A stretch of 64,000 bases of DNA from Enterococcus moraviensis ATCC BAA-383. GTDB lineage: Bacteria; Bacillota; Bacilli; Lactobacillales; Enterococcaceae. Shown piece by piece: positions 1 to 8,539 of the stretch; positions within the stretch are counted from its first letter, which is position 1; each line of letters begins with the position of its first letter. The position numbers were made by a program, and so were the translations under genes. The notes beneath the pieces are model-generated. The model had not been told where the DNA came from and made no database searches. It saw only the letters and a program-made list of their open reading frames with translations. The stretch covers positions 620,001 to 684,000 of the forward strand of contig NZ_ASWB01000001.1 of assembly GCF_000407445.1 (NCBI RefSeq). The letters are read 5' to 3'.

Positions 1-223
1 AAAAACCTAGGGTAATTTCCCCTTCATAAGTCTTCCCTGAATCAACCATATATTCAATTACTTTCGTCCCTTTTCCGATACAAATTGGCAACACACCCGA
101 AACATCAGGATCCAATGTACCACCGTGACCAATCTTTTTCGTATGTAAAATTTTACGTAGTTTAAAAACACAGTCATGACTTGTCATGCCAGCTTCTTTC
201 CATAAAGGTAAAATACCGTCCAT
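1..223 (-). CDS. truB: tRNA pseudouridine(55) synthase TruB, N-terminal part (runs off the left edge)
   Basis: About 74 codons are visible; the rest lies outside the window. TruB converts U55 of the tRNA T-loop to pseudouridine. The visible protein starts [17 protein letters not shown] and carries the GHGGTLDP block, whose aspartate (D38 here) is the catalytic residue of the family. The ATG at 223 follows a GGAGG ribosome site. In most Firmicutes truB follows rbfA directly. Here two secreted-protein genes and terminators lie between them, so truB probably has its own promoter in 224-334. The family call is secure from the motif; function is inferred from the family. Confidence 0.93.
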   Translation of the reverse strand, partial: MDGILPLWKEAGMTSHDCVFKLRKILHTKKIGHGGTLDPDVSGVLPICIGKGTKVIEYMVDSGKTYEGEITLGF

Positions 224-334
224 TGTTTTCCTCCATCTAGATTACTAACTTGTTTATTATAGCATAGAAGACATCAGAATTTCATTTTTTAAATACATAT
301 CCATCTCTTGAAAATGCTTTATACTCTACAAAAA

Positions 335-375
335 AAGCGTAAAACAAAACTAGATAGTAGCTTTGTTTTACGCTT
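335..375 (-). terminator. Intrinsic terminator after the coiled-coil/CAP gene
   Basis: An inverted repeat of about 14 bp (AAGCGTAAAACAAA pairing with its complement at 362-375) is followed on the minus strand by a run of seven T. It lies between the CAP gene stop and truB and should isolate truB from the secreted-protein gene. Confidence 0.85.
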
Positions 376-413
376 ATCCGTTCAGATCTTCGCAATTCGA
401 TTAGATTGTTTTA

Positions 414-1691
414 CTAGGCAGAATGACCTACGATCACATCTCCAGCATAGCCGAAGCCAACACGAGTCATACTAGGATTCATTTCCCAATCTCTATGTCC
501 TGTTCCAGATGGTGATACCATGTTAGTCTCATTATACCAAGCCATGATCACAGAATTACCTGGGGCAAACATAAATGCAATTACTTCGTCCCCTCTATTC
601 CAATGATCTGATGGTATCTGATAATTTTGCATGATCGCTGCTCTACTGCTAGCAGTGGCTGCTAGACCTGCATCCCAACTTACAGGATTCAATCCATTTG
701 CAGTACGCAATGCATTCAATGCTTGGAATGTTGCATCTCCTGATGTAGCTGGTGGTGTTACAGGTACTTCAGGGGTTTCAGTTGTTGGTGTCGTCTCTTG
801 GTTATTTGAATTAGTTTCATTGTTACTCTCGCTAGGTACAGTTGGTGTTGGTTCATTTGAATCATTTGTCGTAGCAGGAGGTGTTACAGTTTCTGTACTA
901 TCAGTTTTAGGTGTACTTGTTTCAGTTGGTGTTTCACTTTTAGCTGTTTCTTTTGCTGGTTTAGCAGCAACTTTCTTTTCTTCTTTTTTCTTCTCTTGAT
1001 TAGCAAGCTGCGTTTTCAACGCTTCTTGTTGCTCTTTTAATAGTTTATTTTTTGAGTTTTCAGCACCAGATGTTTCAGAATCTACTTGTGCTTTTAACAT
1101 ATTTAAATCTGCCTGTTTTGCTACAAGATTTTCTTTTTCTTTTTCTAGCTGAGTTGTTGCCTCTTCAACAGCATCTAAATTCGTTTGAATATCAGATTTT
1201 TTGGTTTCAACAAGTTTCTTATCTTCTTTTTGTTGTTTCACTAAGTCATTGTTTGCATTTATAATTGAAGAAATTGCTTGAACTCGACCAACCGCATCAG
1301 AAATCGATTCTGAATTTAAAATAATATCAAGCATTTGTGTGCCTTGTCCATTTACTTGTACATTTCTTCCTTGATTTTGAATCGCTTCTGTTCGTTTGTT
1401 GATACGTATATCTAATGCCGCGATATCTTTTTTTAGTTCTTCAGATTTTTTAGTTAAATCTGTTTTTTGTCTATTTAAAGTGATTCCTTCATCATATATA
1501 GAAGAGATTTCTTCTTCTAGTGTAGTGATTTGTGACGCTACATCCTTTTGTTTTTCTTTTAGTGCTGAAATTTCTTTGTCTTGCTGCTCTATTTTTTTAT
1601 CGGCTGTTTCAGCCATTGAAGTAATAGGTGTCATTACTCCAGCAATACTAACTAAGCCAACTATTAATACGGTTAATTTTTTATTTTTCAC
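414..1691 (-). CDS. Secreted coiled-coil protein with C-terminal CAP domain (SagA/PcsB-like N-terminus)
   Basis: A 425-residue exported protein. Residues 1-27 form a signal peptide (lysines, hydrophobic core, cleavage near SMA-ET). Residues 28-240 are a long heptad-rich coiled coil like that of the SagA/PcsB peptidoglycan hydrolase family. Residues 240-318 are a T/P/E/S-rich linker. Residues 319-425 look like a CAP (SCP/PR-1-like) domain, with NALRTANGL at its start and a GHRDWEMNPSMTRVGFGY stretch near the end. The usual NlpC/P60 hydrolase domain is absent. Translation starts at GTG 1691 after GGAGGG. It is probably a cell-wall-associated protein; the exact activity of bacterial CAP domains is not established. 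An inverted repeat lies upstream at 1775-1806. Confidence 0.8.
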   Translation of the reverse strand: MKNKKLTVLIVGLVSIAGVMTPITSMAETADKKIEQQDKEISALKEKQKDVASQITTLEEEISSIYDEGITLNRQKTDLTKKSEELKKDIAALDIRINKRTEAIQNQGRNVQVNGQGTQMLDIILNSESISDAVGRVQAISSIINANNDLVKQQKEDKKLVETKKSDIQTNLDAVEEATTQLEKEKENLVAKQADLNMLKAQVDSETSGAENSKNKLLKEQQEALKTQLANQEKKKEEKKVAAKPAKETAKSETPTETSTPKTDSTETVTPPATTNDSNEPTPTVPSESNNETNSNNQETTPTTETPEVPVTPPATSGDATFQALNALRTANGLNPVSWDAGLAATASSRAAIMQNYQIPSDHWNRGDEVIAFMFAPGNSVIMAWYNETNMVSPSGTGHRDWEMNPSMTRVGFGYAGDVIVGHSA

Positions 1692-1774
1692 TATTGACCC
1701 TCCATTTTATTCAACAGTAATACATTGATTCGTATACTTTAAAATAATACCATAAATTTTACTTAAATAATCGA

Positions 1775-1806
1775 TAACTATATTACACTTTCTTTCAATA
1801 TAGTTA
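1775..1806. promoter_or_regulatory. Inverted repeat upstream of the coiled-coil/CAP gene (possible operator)
   Basis: A perfect 10-bp inverted repeat, TAACTATATT and its complement, separated by 12 bp, lies 84-115 bp upstream of the GTG start. On the minus strand the region holds three TGTAAY hexamers (complements of 1782-1787, 1803-1808 and 1821-1826). They resemble single WalR half-sites but are not spaced as the known direct repeat. No regulator can be assigned. Confidence 0.35.
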
Positions 1807-1856
1807 CAAAAGATAATTGTGTTACAAATAGATTGAACTTTTTCGATAATTCTACG

Positions 1857-1895
1857 CAAAAAACCGAAGAGGAGTGACCCTGATCGGCTTTTTTT
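1857..1895 (-). terminator. Probable terminator after the LRR-like gene
   Basis: A short imperfect hairpin (AAACCGA against TCGGCTTT, one bulge) is flanked by A and T tracts on both sides. It sits between the stop of the LRR-like gene and the promoter region of the CAP gene. Confidence 0.55.
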
Positions 1896-1942
1896 GAAAA
1901 ATCACAATATTTATGCGCACACTTTATGTACGCTAGCTTATT

Positions 1943-2788
1943 CTAATACCAGCTTATTGGACATGTATAGCGAAGAGTATGGCTGATATAGTTATTTTTG
2001 GGATCAGTTTTTTCAATTTCAAAAGTCAGAGCATTTGTCTCTTCGTTGATCCCGCTCACAAAAAAGTTATCTCCCGAAACCGTAACAGGCACCTCATTTC
2101 CATCCAAATCATAAGCTCCAACTTTCAAAATAGCATGATCAAATTGCTTAGAATAAGTTACTGGATTTGCAAGAATCGTACTTTTATTTTTTTTCGAAAC
2201 AGCTATAGGCGCTCCACCTTCAACCGTTCCACTCATAAATACTTTCTCAATATTATCTAATGTATTAAAAGGGGTCAAATCTAAAACTGGTAACCCTCCA
2301 CCGTCAAAAATCCTTAATTTTTTAAGCTTTTCTACAAATGAAACATCGACTGATTTTTTTACAGCAGAATCACTATTACTGGTATCTAAATATAACTGAA
2401 TATGTTCTAAATTAGTCATTTCTCCAAGAGGTCGATAATCGATAACGTTATTAAACATCAACAATGATATCCCTTTAGTATTCTTGACTTCTTGAAGTCC
2501 ATCAAGAGAGAAAACCTTTTCATAATTAGTTCCAGCGTCATTTTGCTTGTTTTGAATGATCATATGATCCTTTTCAATTTGAGATAGCTGTAGTGATGTA
2601 GGTAACTCGTTTTCTACGAGATTATTTTCTTCTGCATCCCCAATCTCCATCACTAGTTTTTCACGGATTCCTGCAGAAGGTATATAGATTTTTCTTTCGT
2701 CAGCATCCCCATGCTTCCCCACTAAAATCCCTAAACTAAATAGTGAAACCAATCCAACACCTATTAATAATTTGTGACTCTTTTTCAT
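1943..2788 (-). CDS. Secreted or membrane-anchored protein with leucine-rich-repeat-like segment
   Basis: A 281-residue protein. The start is taken at ATG 2788 because an AAGGAGG site lies 9 nt upstream; an upstream in-frame start lacks one. The N-terminus MKKSHKLLIGVGLVSLFSLGIL is a signal peptide or signal anchor. The middle (roughly residues 95-200) has internalin-like LRR spacing, for example LQEVKNTKGISLL, MTNLEHIQLYL and LKKLRIFDG. The last 80 residues resemble an Ig-like cap. No LPXTG motif or lipobox was seen. The function is unknown; a surface or secreted binding protein is an inference. It sits with another secreted gene between rbfA and truB. Confidence 0.65.
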   Translation of the reverse strand: MKKSHKLLIGVGLVSLFSLGILVGKHGDADERKIYIPSAGIREKLVMEIGDAEENNLVENELPTSLQLSQIEKDHMIIQNKQNDAGTNYEKVFSLDGLQEVKNTKGISLLMFNNVIDYRPLGEMTNLEHIQLYLDTSNSDSAVKKSVDVSFVEKLKKLRIFDGGGLPVLDLTPFNTLDNIEKVFMSGTVEGGAPIAVSKKNKSTILANPVTYSKQFDHAILKVGAYDLDGNEVPVTVSGDNFFVSGINEETNALTFEIEKTDPKNNYISHTLRYTCPISWY

Positions 2789-2865
2789 TAGCACTTTCCT
2801 CCTTTTTCTATTAAATATATTATACATAAAGCATTTTGAAATAACAATAAAATTACGATAAAAAA

Positions 2866-2906
2866 GATAAAAAGCACCTTCTATCAACAAGAAGATACTT
2901 TTTATC
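2866..2906 (-). terminator. Terminator of the rimP-infB-rbfA operon
   Basis: A hairpin with a 9-bp base stem (GATAAAAAG with CTTTTTATC) and further pairing inside is followed by a T-rich tract on the minus strand, just after the rbfA stop. It separates the translation operon from the LRR-like gene. Confidence 0.75.
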
Positions 2907-2927
2907 TTTTATCTTTTATCTTTTATC
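2900..2927. repeat. Four tandem copies of the heptamer TTTTATC
   Basis: Four perfect 7-bp units abut the rbfA stop codon and the terminator stem. The array may be slippage-prone. It does not enter the coding sequence except for its last base. Confidence 0.8.
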
Positions 2928-3274
2928 TATTCTTGATTTAATTTGCGAATCAGCTCATCAATATGATTACCATATTGAACAGATTCATCCTTTTCAAAAA
3001 TAAGCTCTGGCGTTTTATATAGCGTTAAACGTTGTCCTAATTCTTTCCGGATCAATCCTTTTGCTTTATCTAATCCTTGTTGCGCTTTTTGTTGATCAGA
3101 AGCTAGATCAGATAACAAACTGTAATAAATCGTCGCTTGTTGTAGATCCCCAGTTACTCGAACGTCAGTGATTGTAATGTCTTGTACACGCGGGTCTCTT
3201 ACGCGTTTTCTCAATATATCATTGATTTCACGCATAATTTCTTGACCTACTCGGCGGTCACGATAATTTGCCAT
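2927..3274 (-). CDS. rbfA: 30S ribosome-binding factor RbfA
   Basis: A 115-residue protein of normal family length. RbfA is a small KH-fold factor that binds the immature 30S subunit near the 5' end of 16S rRNA and assists late maturation, especially in the cold. The opening [21 protein letters not shown] and the [20 protein letters not shown] block are characteristic. It lies 28 bp downstream of infB in the same operon. A terminator follows at 2866-2906, so the operon ends here and does not run into truB. Confidence 0.96.
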   Translation of the reverse strand: MANYRDRRVGQEIMREINDILRKRVRDPRVQDITITDVRVTGDLQQATIYYSLLSDLASDQQKAQQGLDKAKGLIRKELGQRLTLYKTPELIFEKDESVQYGNHIDELIRKLNQE

Positions 3275-3302
3275 ACTGTTTCTCCTTCTCTCTATTTATA
3301 GA

Positions 3303-5864
3303 TTATTGTTTGATTTCTTCCATAACGAAGCCTTCAATTACATCATCGACTTTAAGGTCGTTGAAGTTTTCAACCATCGCACCACATTCAAAGCCAAGTT
3401 TGACTTCTTTGGCATCATCTTTAAAGCGTTTCAAGCTTGATAGTTTCCCTTCAAAGATCACAATACCATCGCGAATCACACGAACGCCGCTATCACGACG
3501 GATAGAGCCTTCCGTTACGTAACAACCAGCAATTGTTCCAACTTTAGATACTTTATAAAGTTCGCGGACTGTCATTTGACCTGTAATTTTTTCCTCAAAT
3601 TCAGGATCAAGCATTCCTTTCATCGCTGTTTCGATTTCTTCGATGGCTTTGTAGATGATACGGTGTAAACGGATATCCACTTCTTCTTGCTCAGCTTGTT
3701 GTTTTGCTTGTGGCGTCGGACGAACGTTAAACCCAATGATGATCGCATTACTTGCTGCGGCAAGCGTTACGTCACTTTCATTGATTGCTCCAACTGCCGA
3801 GTGAACGATTTTCACACGAACACCTGCAACTTCGATTTTTTGTAAACTTGCTGCCAATGCTTCTGCTGTACCTTGTACATCTGCTTTAATAATCACGTTA
3901 ACATCTTTCAACTCGCCTTCTTTTAGGCTTTCGAATAAGTTGTCTAACGTTACACGATTATTTGAAGAACGTTGTTCAAGAACGGCGCGTTTGCCACGTT
4001 CTTCCCCTGCTTGACGAGCTGTTTTTTCATCTTCAAAGACTACAAAACGATCTCCTGCTTGCGGTACATCATTTAGACCAGTGATTTCTACTGGCGTTGC
4101 TGGACCTACTGCCTTATCACGACGACCAATATCATTCGTCATAACACGAACGCGTCCGAATGTATTTCCGACTACGATTGGATCTCCAACTCGTAATGAA
4201 CCTTGTTGAACAAGCAATGTCGCAACAGGGCCTTTTCCTTTATCTAAACGAGCTTCGATCACTGTACCGATTGCGCGTTGCGTTGGGTCAGCTTTCAAGT
4301 CTTCTACTTCAGCAATTAAAAGAATATTTTCTAATAATTCTTCAATGTTTTGATTGAATTTCGCCGAAATATTCACGAAGATCGTATCTCCACCCCATTC
4401 TTCAGGAATCAAGCCATGTTCGCTTAATTCTTGTTTTACGTGATCAGGGTTGGCACCCGGTTTATCAACTTTGTTGACTGCTACGATAATTGGTACTTCT
4501 GCTGCTTTAGCATGATTGATGGCTTCAACAGTTTGCGGCATTACACCATCATCTGCTGCAACAACTAAGATCGTAATATCTGTGATACCAGCTCCACGAG
4601 CACGCATGCTTGTAAACGCCGCATGTCCTGGTGTATCTAAGAAAGTGATTGGTTTGCCATCGATATCGATTTGGTACGCACCAATATGTTGTGTGATACC
4701 ACCCGCTTCACCAGAAGTTACACGTGAATTACGTAAAGTATCAAGCAATGTTGTTTTACCGTGGTCAACGTGACCCATGATCGTTACAACTGGCGGACGT
4801 GTTACAAGATTTTCTTCAACTAATGCTTCTGGTTCGAAGAATTTATCGATATCAGCAACATCGACTTGCACTTTTTCTTGTGGTTCCATTCCGTAATCTA
4901 CTGCCAATAGTTCGATTGTTTCTTTATCTAGGGATTGGTTTTGATTGACCATAACGCCCATCATAAATAGTTTCTTGATGATTTCAGCTGGTTCGCGATG
5001 AATTTTCTTCGCGATATCGGCTACGTTCATTCCTTCAGTATATTCTAATACATCTGGTAATTCACGGAATTTACGCGCTGGTACAGCTGGTTTTGTAGAT
5101 TCTTGGTATTTACCTTTTTTGCCTTTTTTATTGTATCTGTTGCGGTTTTGGTTATTGTAGCCATTACGGTTACGATTTTGGCCTCCGCCACCACCAAAAC
5201 TGTTGTTACGATTTCCAGAATTAGTATTGTTACGGTTTTGATTGCCTTGTGTGTTAGTGCTATTTTGTCCTTGTTGAGCTGGACGGTTTTGATTTGTGTT
5301 TTGACTATTTCCTTGGGTGTTACGGTTTTGGTTATTGTTATTGTTACGGTTTTGAGTATTTTGTTGTCCAGATTGTGCTGGACGATTTTGATTGTTTTGT
5401 TGCGGACGGTTTTGCTGTCCTTGATTTGAACGGTTTTGAGTCATATTTTGGCTGCTTCCTTGCATGTTTCGATTTTGGTTGTTGCGATTTTGATTATTTG
5501 TTTGTCCAGATTGTGCTGGACGATTTTGATTGTTTTGTTGCGGACGATTTTGTTGTCCGTTTTGTTGTTGCGTTCTTTGTTGATTTTGGTTTGGTCTATT
5601 TCCATTTTGGTTAGCTGGTTTTGGATTTGCTGGTTTTGTGTGTGCTTGACCACTTTGCGCTGCTTGTGGTTTAGCCGCAGGTTTTTGTTGTGTATTTGCA
5701 GGTTTGTTTCCTCCAAATGAGTTGCGAAGTTTTGATTCGTCCTCAGAAGAAATTGCGCCCATGTGGTTTTTCACATCCATACCTAAAGCATGTGCTTTTT
5801 CGACAACATCTTTACTCGATTGATTGATTTCTTTTGCTAATTCATAAATTCTTTTTTTTCCCAT
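3303..5864 (-). CDS. infB: Translation initiation factor IF-2
   Basis: An 853-residue GTPase that brings fMet-tRNA to the 30S subunit and promotes subunit joining. Residues 1-50 are an IF2_N module. Residues 53-250 are an extremely N/Q/R-rich low-complexity linker, and a second IF2_N-like module follows near 265-315. The G domain has GHVDHGKT (364-371), DTPGH (410-414) and NKVD (464-467); the C-terminal domains end at [10 protein letters not shown]. The linker contains a direct duplication of about 46 residues (104-149 and 150-199), seen also in the DNA at 5268-5555. The gene follows ylxQ by 12 bp. Confidence 0.98.
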   Translation of the reverse strand: MGKKRIYELAKEINQSSKDVVEKAHALGMDVKNHMGAISSEDESKLRNSFGGNKPANTQQKPAAKPQAAQSGQAHTKPANPKPANQNGNRPNQNQQRTQQQNGQQNRPQQNNQNRPAQSGQTNNQNRNNQNRNMQGSSQNMTQNRSNQGQQNRPQQNNQNRPAQSGQQNTQNRNNNNNQNRNTQGNSQNTNQNRPAQQGQNSTNTQGNQNRNNTNSGNRNNSFGGGGGQNRNRNGYNNQNRNRYNKKGKKGKYQESTKPAVPARKFRELPDVLEYTEGMNVADIAKKIHREPAEIIKKLFMMGVMVNQNQSLDKETIELLAVDYGMEPQEKVQVDVADIDKFFEPEALVEENLVTRPPVVTIMGHVDHGKTTLLDTLRNSRVTSGEAGGITQHIGAYQIDIDGKPITFLDTPGHAAFTSMRARGAGITDITILVVAADDGVMPQTVEAINHAKAAEVPIIVAVNKVDKPGANPDHVKQELSEHGLIPEEWGGDTIFVNISAKFNQNIEELLENILLIAEVEDLKADPTQRAIGTVIEARLDKGKGPVATLLVQQGSLRVGDPIVVGNTFGRVRVMTNDIGRRDKAVGPATPVEITGLNDVPQAGDRFVVFEDEKTARQAGEERGKRAVLEQRSSNNRVTLDNLFESLKEGELKDVNVIIKADVQGTAEALAASLQKIEVAGVRVKIVHSAVGAINESDVTLAAASNAIIIGFNVRPTPQAKQQAEQEEVDIRLHRIIYKAIEEIETAMKGMLDPEFEEKITGQMTVRELYKVSKVGTIAGCYVTEGSIRRDSGVRVIRDGIVIFEGKLSSLKRFKDDAKEVKLGFECGAMVENFNDLKVDDVIEGFVMEEIKQ
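5268..5555 (-). repeat. Internal duplication in the infB linker
   Basis: Two adjacent units of about 138 and 150 bp (5418-5555 and 5268-5417) each encode [18 protein letters not shown] followed by an N/Q/R-rich tail with QG. The first 55-60 bp of the two units are nearly identical in DNA; the rest has diverged. It looks like an in-frame duplication in a disordered linker. Confidence 0.8.
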
Positions 5865-5876
5865 GCAATCACCTTC

Positions 5877-6179
5877 CTAACCTTTGTTTAGTTCCTTGAA
5901 CTTAGTCGCAAAGCCTTGGTCATTGATTCCGATCACCATTCGCGGTCTACCTATCGCGTGGCTTAACTCTGAATGTAAAAGCGACTCACTACAAGGAACG
6001 TTGTAATAAGAACATTTATCCTTTATTTTCTTTCTTGTATTGTCACTAGCGTCAGATGCAACAAAAACGTACTTTGCTTTATTGCTGCGAATATCACCGA
6101 TAGTCAATTCTTCACCGGTCACTAGTTTTCCAGCTCTCATAGCCAAACCTAATAAATTCAATGTTTTTTCTTTATCCAT
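5877..6179 (-). CDS. ylxQ: YlxQ, ribosomal protein L7Ae-family RNA-binding protein
   Basis: A 100-residue L7Ae/L30e/S12e/Gadd45-fold protein of the nusA-infB operon. The start is placed at ATG 6179 (MDKEKTLNLLGLAMRAGKL), which matches the family and overlaps the ylxR stop by 8 bp. An in-frame start further upstream lies inside ylxR. Typical blocks are GLAMRAGKLVTGEE and KAKYVFVASDASDNT. It probably binds structured RNA and is translationally coupled to ylxR; its exact role is not known. Confidence 0.9.
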   Translation of the reverse strand: MDKEKTLNLLGLAMRAGKLVTGEELTIGDIRSNKAKYVFVASDASDNTRKKIKDKCSYYNVPCSESLLHSELSHAIGRPRMVIGINDQGFATKFKELNKG

Positions 6180-6468
6180 TGCCGAACAACTCATTACGTG
6201 CTTTTTGGTGTTCAACATAACCTAATAATTCTTGATAAAAATCATCTGTCAACGTTGTTTCCAACACGCGGTCTAAAATATGCTTGTCCCAGGCTTCTTG
6301 GACTTCTTTAGGCTCAAGTGAAACATACGCTCCACGTCCAGGCATTTTTCCTGTCGGGTCAATTGCAACTTCGCCCTCTTTTGAACGCGTGATTCGAACT
6401 AATTCTTTTTTGGGTTTCATTTCACCTGAAACAACAGATTTGCGCATCGGGACTTTTCTTTTTTTCAT
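6172..6468 (-). CDS. ylxR: YlxR family RNA-binding protein
   Basis: A 98-residue protein of the DUF448/YlxR family. Key residues seen are the basic start MKKRKVPMRKSVVSGEMKPKKEL, the RITRSKEGEVAIDPTGKMPGRGAYV core with the conserved GRGAY, and a helical C-terminus. It lies 18 bp after nusA and overlaps ylxQ. The family is a nucleic-acid-binding partner of the transcription/translation operon. The cysteine of the CRxC motif found in many YlxR proteins is replaced by S (MRKSVVSG). Confidence 0.92.
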   Translation of the reverse strand: MKKRKVPMRKSVVSGEMKPKKELVRITRSKEGEVAIDPTGKMPGRGAYVSLEPKEVQEAWDKHILDRVLETTLTDDFYQELLGYVEHQKARNELFGNG

Positions 6469-6486
6469 TTGATTCCCTCCAAATCG

Positions 6487-7668
6487 TTAGACTTGTTCTT
6501 CGTCTTCTGCTGTCTTTTCTGCGAATTCAACATTTTCATACTCATCAGCAGTCAAATCAGATGCTACGATTGCGTCATCGTGTACTTCTTCTTCTACAGT
6601 TTCTTGATTGTCTGCACGTTCTGCATAATAAGATTCCATTTCAGATTCTGGTTTGATATCGATTTTAAAGCCAGTTAATTTAGCCGCTAAACGAGCGTTT
6701 TGACCTCTTTTACCGATAGCAAGCGATAACTGATAGTCTGGTACAACCACTGTACATGCTTTACTATTATTTTGATCGAAAATAACATCCACTACTTGTG
6801 CTGGATTCAATGCGTTGCTGATGAAAACTGCTGGGTCTTCACTCCATTCAACGATATCCATGTTTTCGCCTTTTAATTCATTAACGATCGCTTGTACACG
6901 TTGTCCTTTTGGTCCAACACATGTTCCAACAGGATCAATGTTTGGATCTGTCGAACGAACTGAAACTTTTGAACGATCTCCTGCTTCACGAGCAATGCTG
7001 ACGATTTCTACAATACCATCATACACTTCTGGAATTTCTTGTTCAAATAATCGCTTTAACAGGTCTGGATGACTACGACTAACAAATACTTGTGGCCCTT
7101 TTGACGTATTTTCAACTTTAGAAACATACACTTTGATACGATCATGAGGTTGATAAAATTCATTTGGCATTTGGTCTTGTTTAGATAAGACAGCTTCAAT
7201 CTTGCCTAAATTGACATAGATATAACGGCGGTCTTGTCTTTCAACGATTCCTTGCATGATATCATTTTCGTAAGCGCTGAATTCGTTATAGATAATATTT
7301 CGTTCAGCTTCACGAACGCGTTGTAAGATAACTTGCTTAGCCGTTTGCGCTGCAATACGACCAAAATCTTTCGGCGTTACTTCAAAACGGATTTTATCGC
7401 CCATTTCGTAAGCACCATTTACTTCCATCGCTTCTTTTAATGACACTTCAAGTTGTGAATCAAATACTTCTTCGGTTACTTCTTTAACGGCATAAACATG
7501 GATATTTCCTTTTTTACCATCAAATTCTACTTCTACATTTTGGGCTTGCCCATAATGTCTTTTATATGCGGAAACTAATGCTGCTTCCAGTGCATCAATC
7601 ACAATCTCTTTAGAAATACCTTTTTCAGCTTCTAATGCATCTAGTGCATTTAACATTTCTTTGCTCAT
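6487..7668 (-). CDS. nusA: Transcription termination/antitermination factor NusA
   Basis: A 393-residue protein. NusA binds RNA polymerase near the RNA exit channel and modulates pausing and intrinsic termination. Domains in order are the N-terminal RNAP-binding domain (1-125), S1 (about 135-200) and two KH domains (about 200-345, with VGPKGQRVQAIVNEL and AIGKRGQNARLAAKLTG). An acidic C-terminal tail ends in EEQV. The acidic repeats of proteobacterial NusA are absent, as usual for Firmicutes. A 125-bp gap separates it from rimP. In B. subtilis NusA stimulates termination in its own operon leader; terminators sit in the corresponding place here (8318-8423). Confidence 0.97.
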   Translation of the reverse strand: MSKEMLNALDALEAEKGISKEIVIDALEAALVSAYKRHYGQAQNVEVEFDGKKGNIHVYAVKEVTEEVFDSQLEVSLKEAMEVNGAYEMGDKIRFEVTPKDFGRIAAQTAKQVILQRVREAERNIIYNEFSAYENDIMQGIVERQDRRYIYVNLGKIEAVLSKQDQMPNEFYQPHDRIKVYVSKVENTSKGPQVFVSRSHPDLLKRLFEQEIPEVYDGIVEIVSIAREAGDRSKVSVRSTDPNIDPVGTCVGPKGQRVQAIVNELKGENMDIVEWSEDPAVFISNALNPAQVVDVIFDQNNSKACTVVVPDYQLSLAIGKRGQNARLAAKLTGFKIDIKPESEMESYYAERADNQETVEEEVHDDAIVASDLTADEYENVEFAEKTAEDEEQV

Positions 7669-7793
7669 TTTTTTATCATTTCCTCCTACTGTCTAAATGA
7701 AAGGTGAACGGAGCTGATCAACCTTTTGCAGGTCGATTTTTGCATCTCGTGATAAGCCAAAACCAAAAAGTTTAGCTTGGTTTTTATAGTTGT

Positions 7794-8267
7794 TTAAAAC
7801 TGAATTGCTAAACGAGCTTTTGCAATGTTTTTTCGTTCAAATGTATAGTCTTTGACTCTTGTTTTAATTTTGACTGTCAACGTCAACTGATCTTTATCAA
7901 GTGTTTTTAAGATACCTTCAAATTGCTTTTCACCATCGATTGTTTGATAAAGTGAAACATGAATGTATTCTCCAACAGCTTTTTCATAGTCGCTTTCTTT
8001 CTTCAACGGACGTTCCGCTCCCGGAGAGGACACTTCCAGAAAATATGCTTGGGGAATCGGATCAGGATCCATAGCATCAAGCTTTTCATCTAGCTGTTCA
8101 CTAACAAGTGCACAGTCTAAGATATCAATACCGCCTTCTTTATCGATAAAAACACGGAGAAACCAGTCTCTTCCTTCCTTGACAAACTCTACTTCTACAA
8201 GTTCAAAATTTTGTTTTTCTAAGATTGGTGTGACTAACTCGGTAACAGTTTCCACAACAGTACTCAA
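7794..8267 (-). CDS. rimP: Ribosome maturation factor RimP
   Basis: A 157-residue protein needed for 30S assembly. Typical blocks are [43 protein letters not shown] and the [15 protein letters not shown] motif. The start appears to be TTG 8267, with a strong GGAGG site 8 nt upstream; the rare start codon may lower translation. It is the first gene of the rimP-nusA-infB operon. It has a 170-bp leader with promoter 8449-8477 and two terminator-like hairpins. Confidence 0.94.
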   Translation of the reverse strand: MSTVVETVTELVTPILEKQNFELVEVEFVKEGRDWFLRVFIDKEGGIDILDCALVSEQLDEKLDAMDPDPIPQAYFLEVSSPGAERPLKKESDYEKAVGEYIHVSLYQTIDGEKQFEGILKTLDKDQLTLTVKIKTRVKDYTFERKNIAKARLAIQF

Positions 8268-8317
8268 AATTTTCGCCTCCTTCGAGATTTATGTAACGTA
8301 CTAGATTTTCAGAAAAA

Positions 8318-8336
8318 ATTAGCTTGTTTAGCTAAT
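8318..8336 (-). terminator. Second leader terminator of the rimP-nusA operon
   Basis: A 7-bp perfect stem (ATTAGCT/AGCTAAT) with a 5-nt loop is followed on the minus strand by six T. It lies about 50 bp upstream of the rimP start and downstream of the promoter, so it would attenuate and not end a gene. Confidence 0.65.
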
Positions 8337-8399
8337 CTATGAAAAGCCGATGAAATCAACATTCCATGTTCCTTTCTTCTTATGTTACTCCATTAAAAA

Positions 8400-8423
8400 G
8401 AGTGAGCAGAAATCCGCTCACTC
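8400..8423 (-). terminator. First leader terminator of the rimP-nusA operon
   Basis: An 8-bp perfect stem (GAGTGAGC/GCTCACTC) with an 8-nt loop is followed by TTTTT on the minus strand. It begins roughly 20 nt after the predicted transcription start and 130 bp before rimP. An attenuator role is inferred from its position. Confidence 0.75.
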
Positions 8424-8448
8424 AAACTAGTATCATTACTTATAATGT

Positions 8449-8477
8449 ATTCTAACACACATTTTCTGAAAACTCAA
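8449..8477 (-). promoter_or_regulatory. Promoter of the rimP-nusA-infB operon
   Basis: On the minus strand TTGAGT (8472-8477) and TAGAAT (8449-8454) are separated by exactly 17 bp, a good sigma-A promoter. Transcription would start near 8442 and enter the leader with two terminators. Confidence 0.7.
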
Positions 8478-8539
8478 ATTTGCGTTATTGAAACCCTTTA
8501 ATCACTCTCTACTTCTTCCATATTTCCCGCTCTTGTCCC

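Noticed and set aside
1775-1826. WalR binding site upstream of the coiled-coil/CAP gene
   Set aside because: The TGTAAY hexamers are 18 and 21 bp apart, not in the 11-bp direct-repeat register of known WalR sites. Kept only as a weak suggestion.
5268-5716. Repetitive DNA in infB read as a CRISPR-like or satellite array
   Set aside because: The repeats keep the infB frame, vary in length, lack spacers and encode the known low-complexity IF-2 linker. Long open frames on the other strand here are shadows of the same repetitive DNA.
7669-7793. Extra terminator or small RNA between rimP and nusA
   Set aside because: There is some self-complementarity around AAGCCAAAACC, but no clean stem with a T run was found, so it is not listed.
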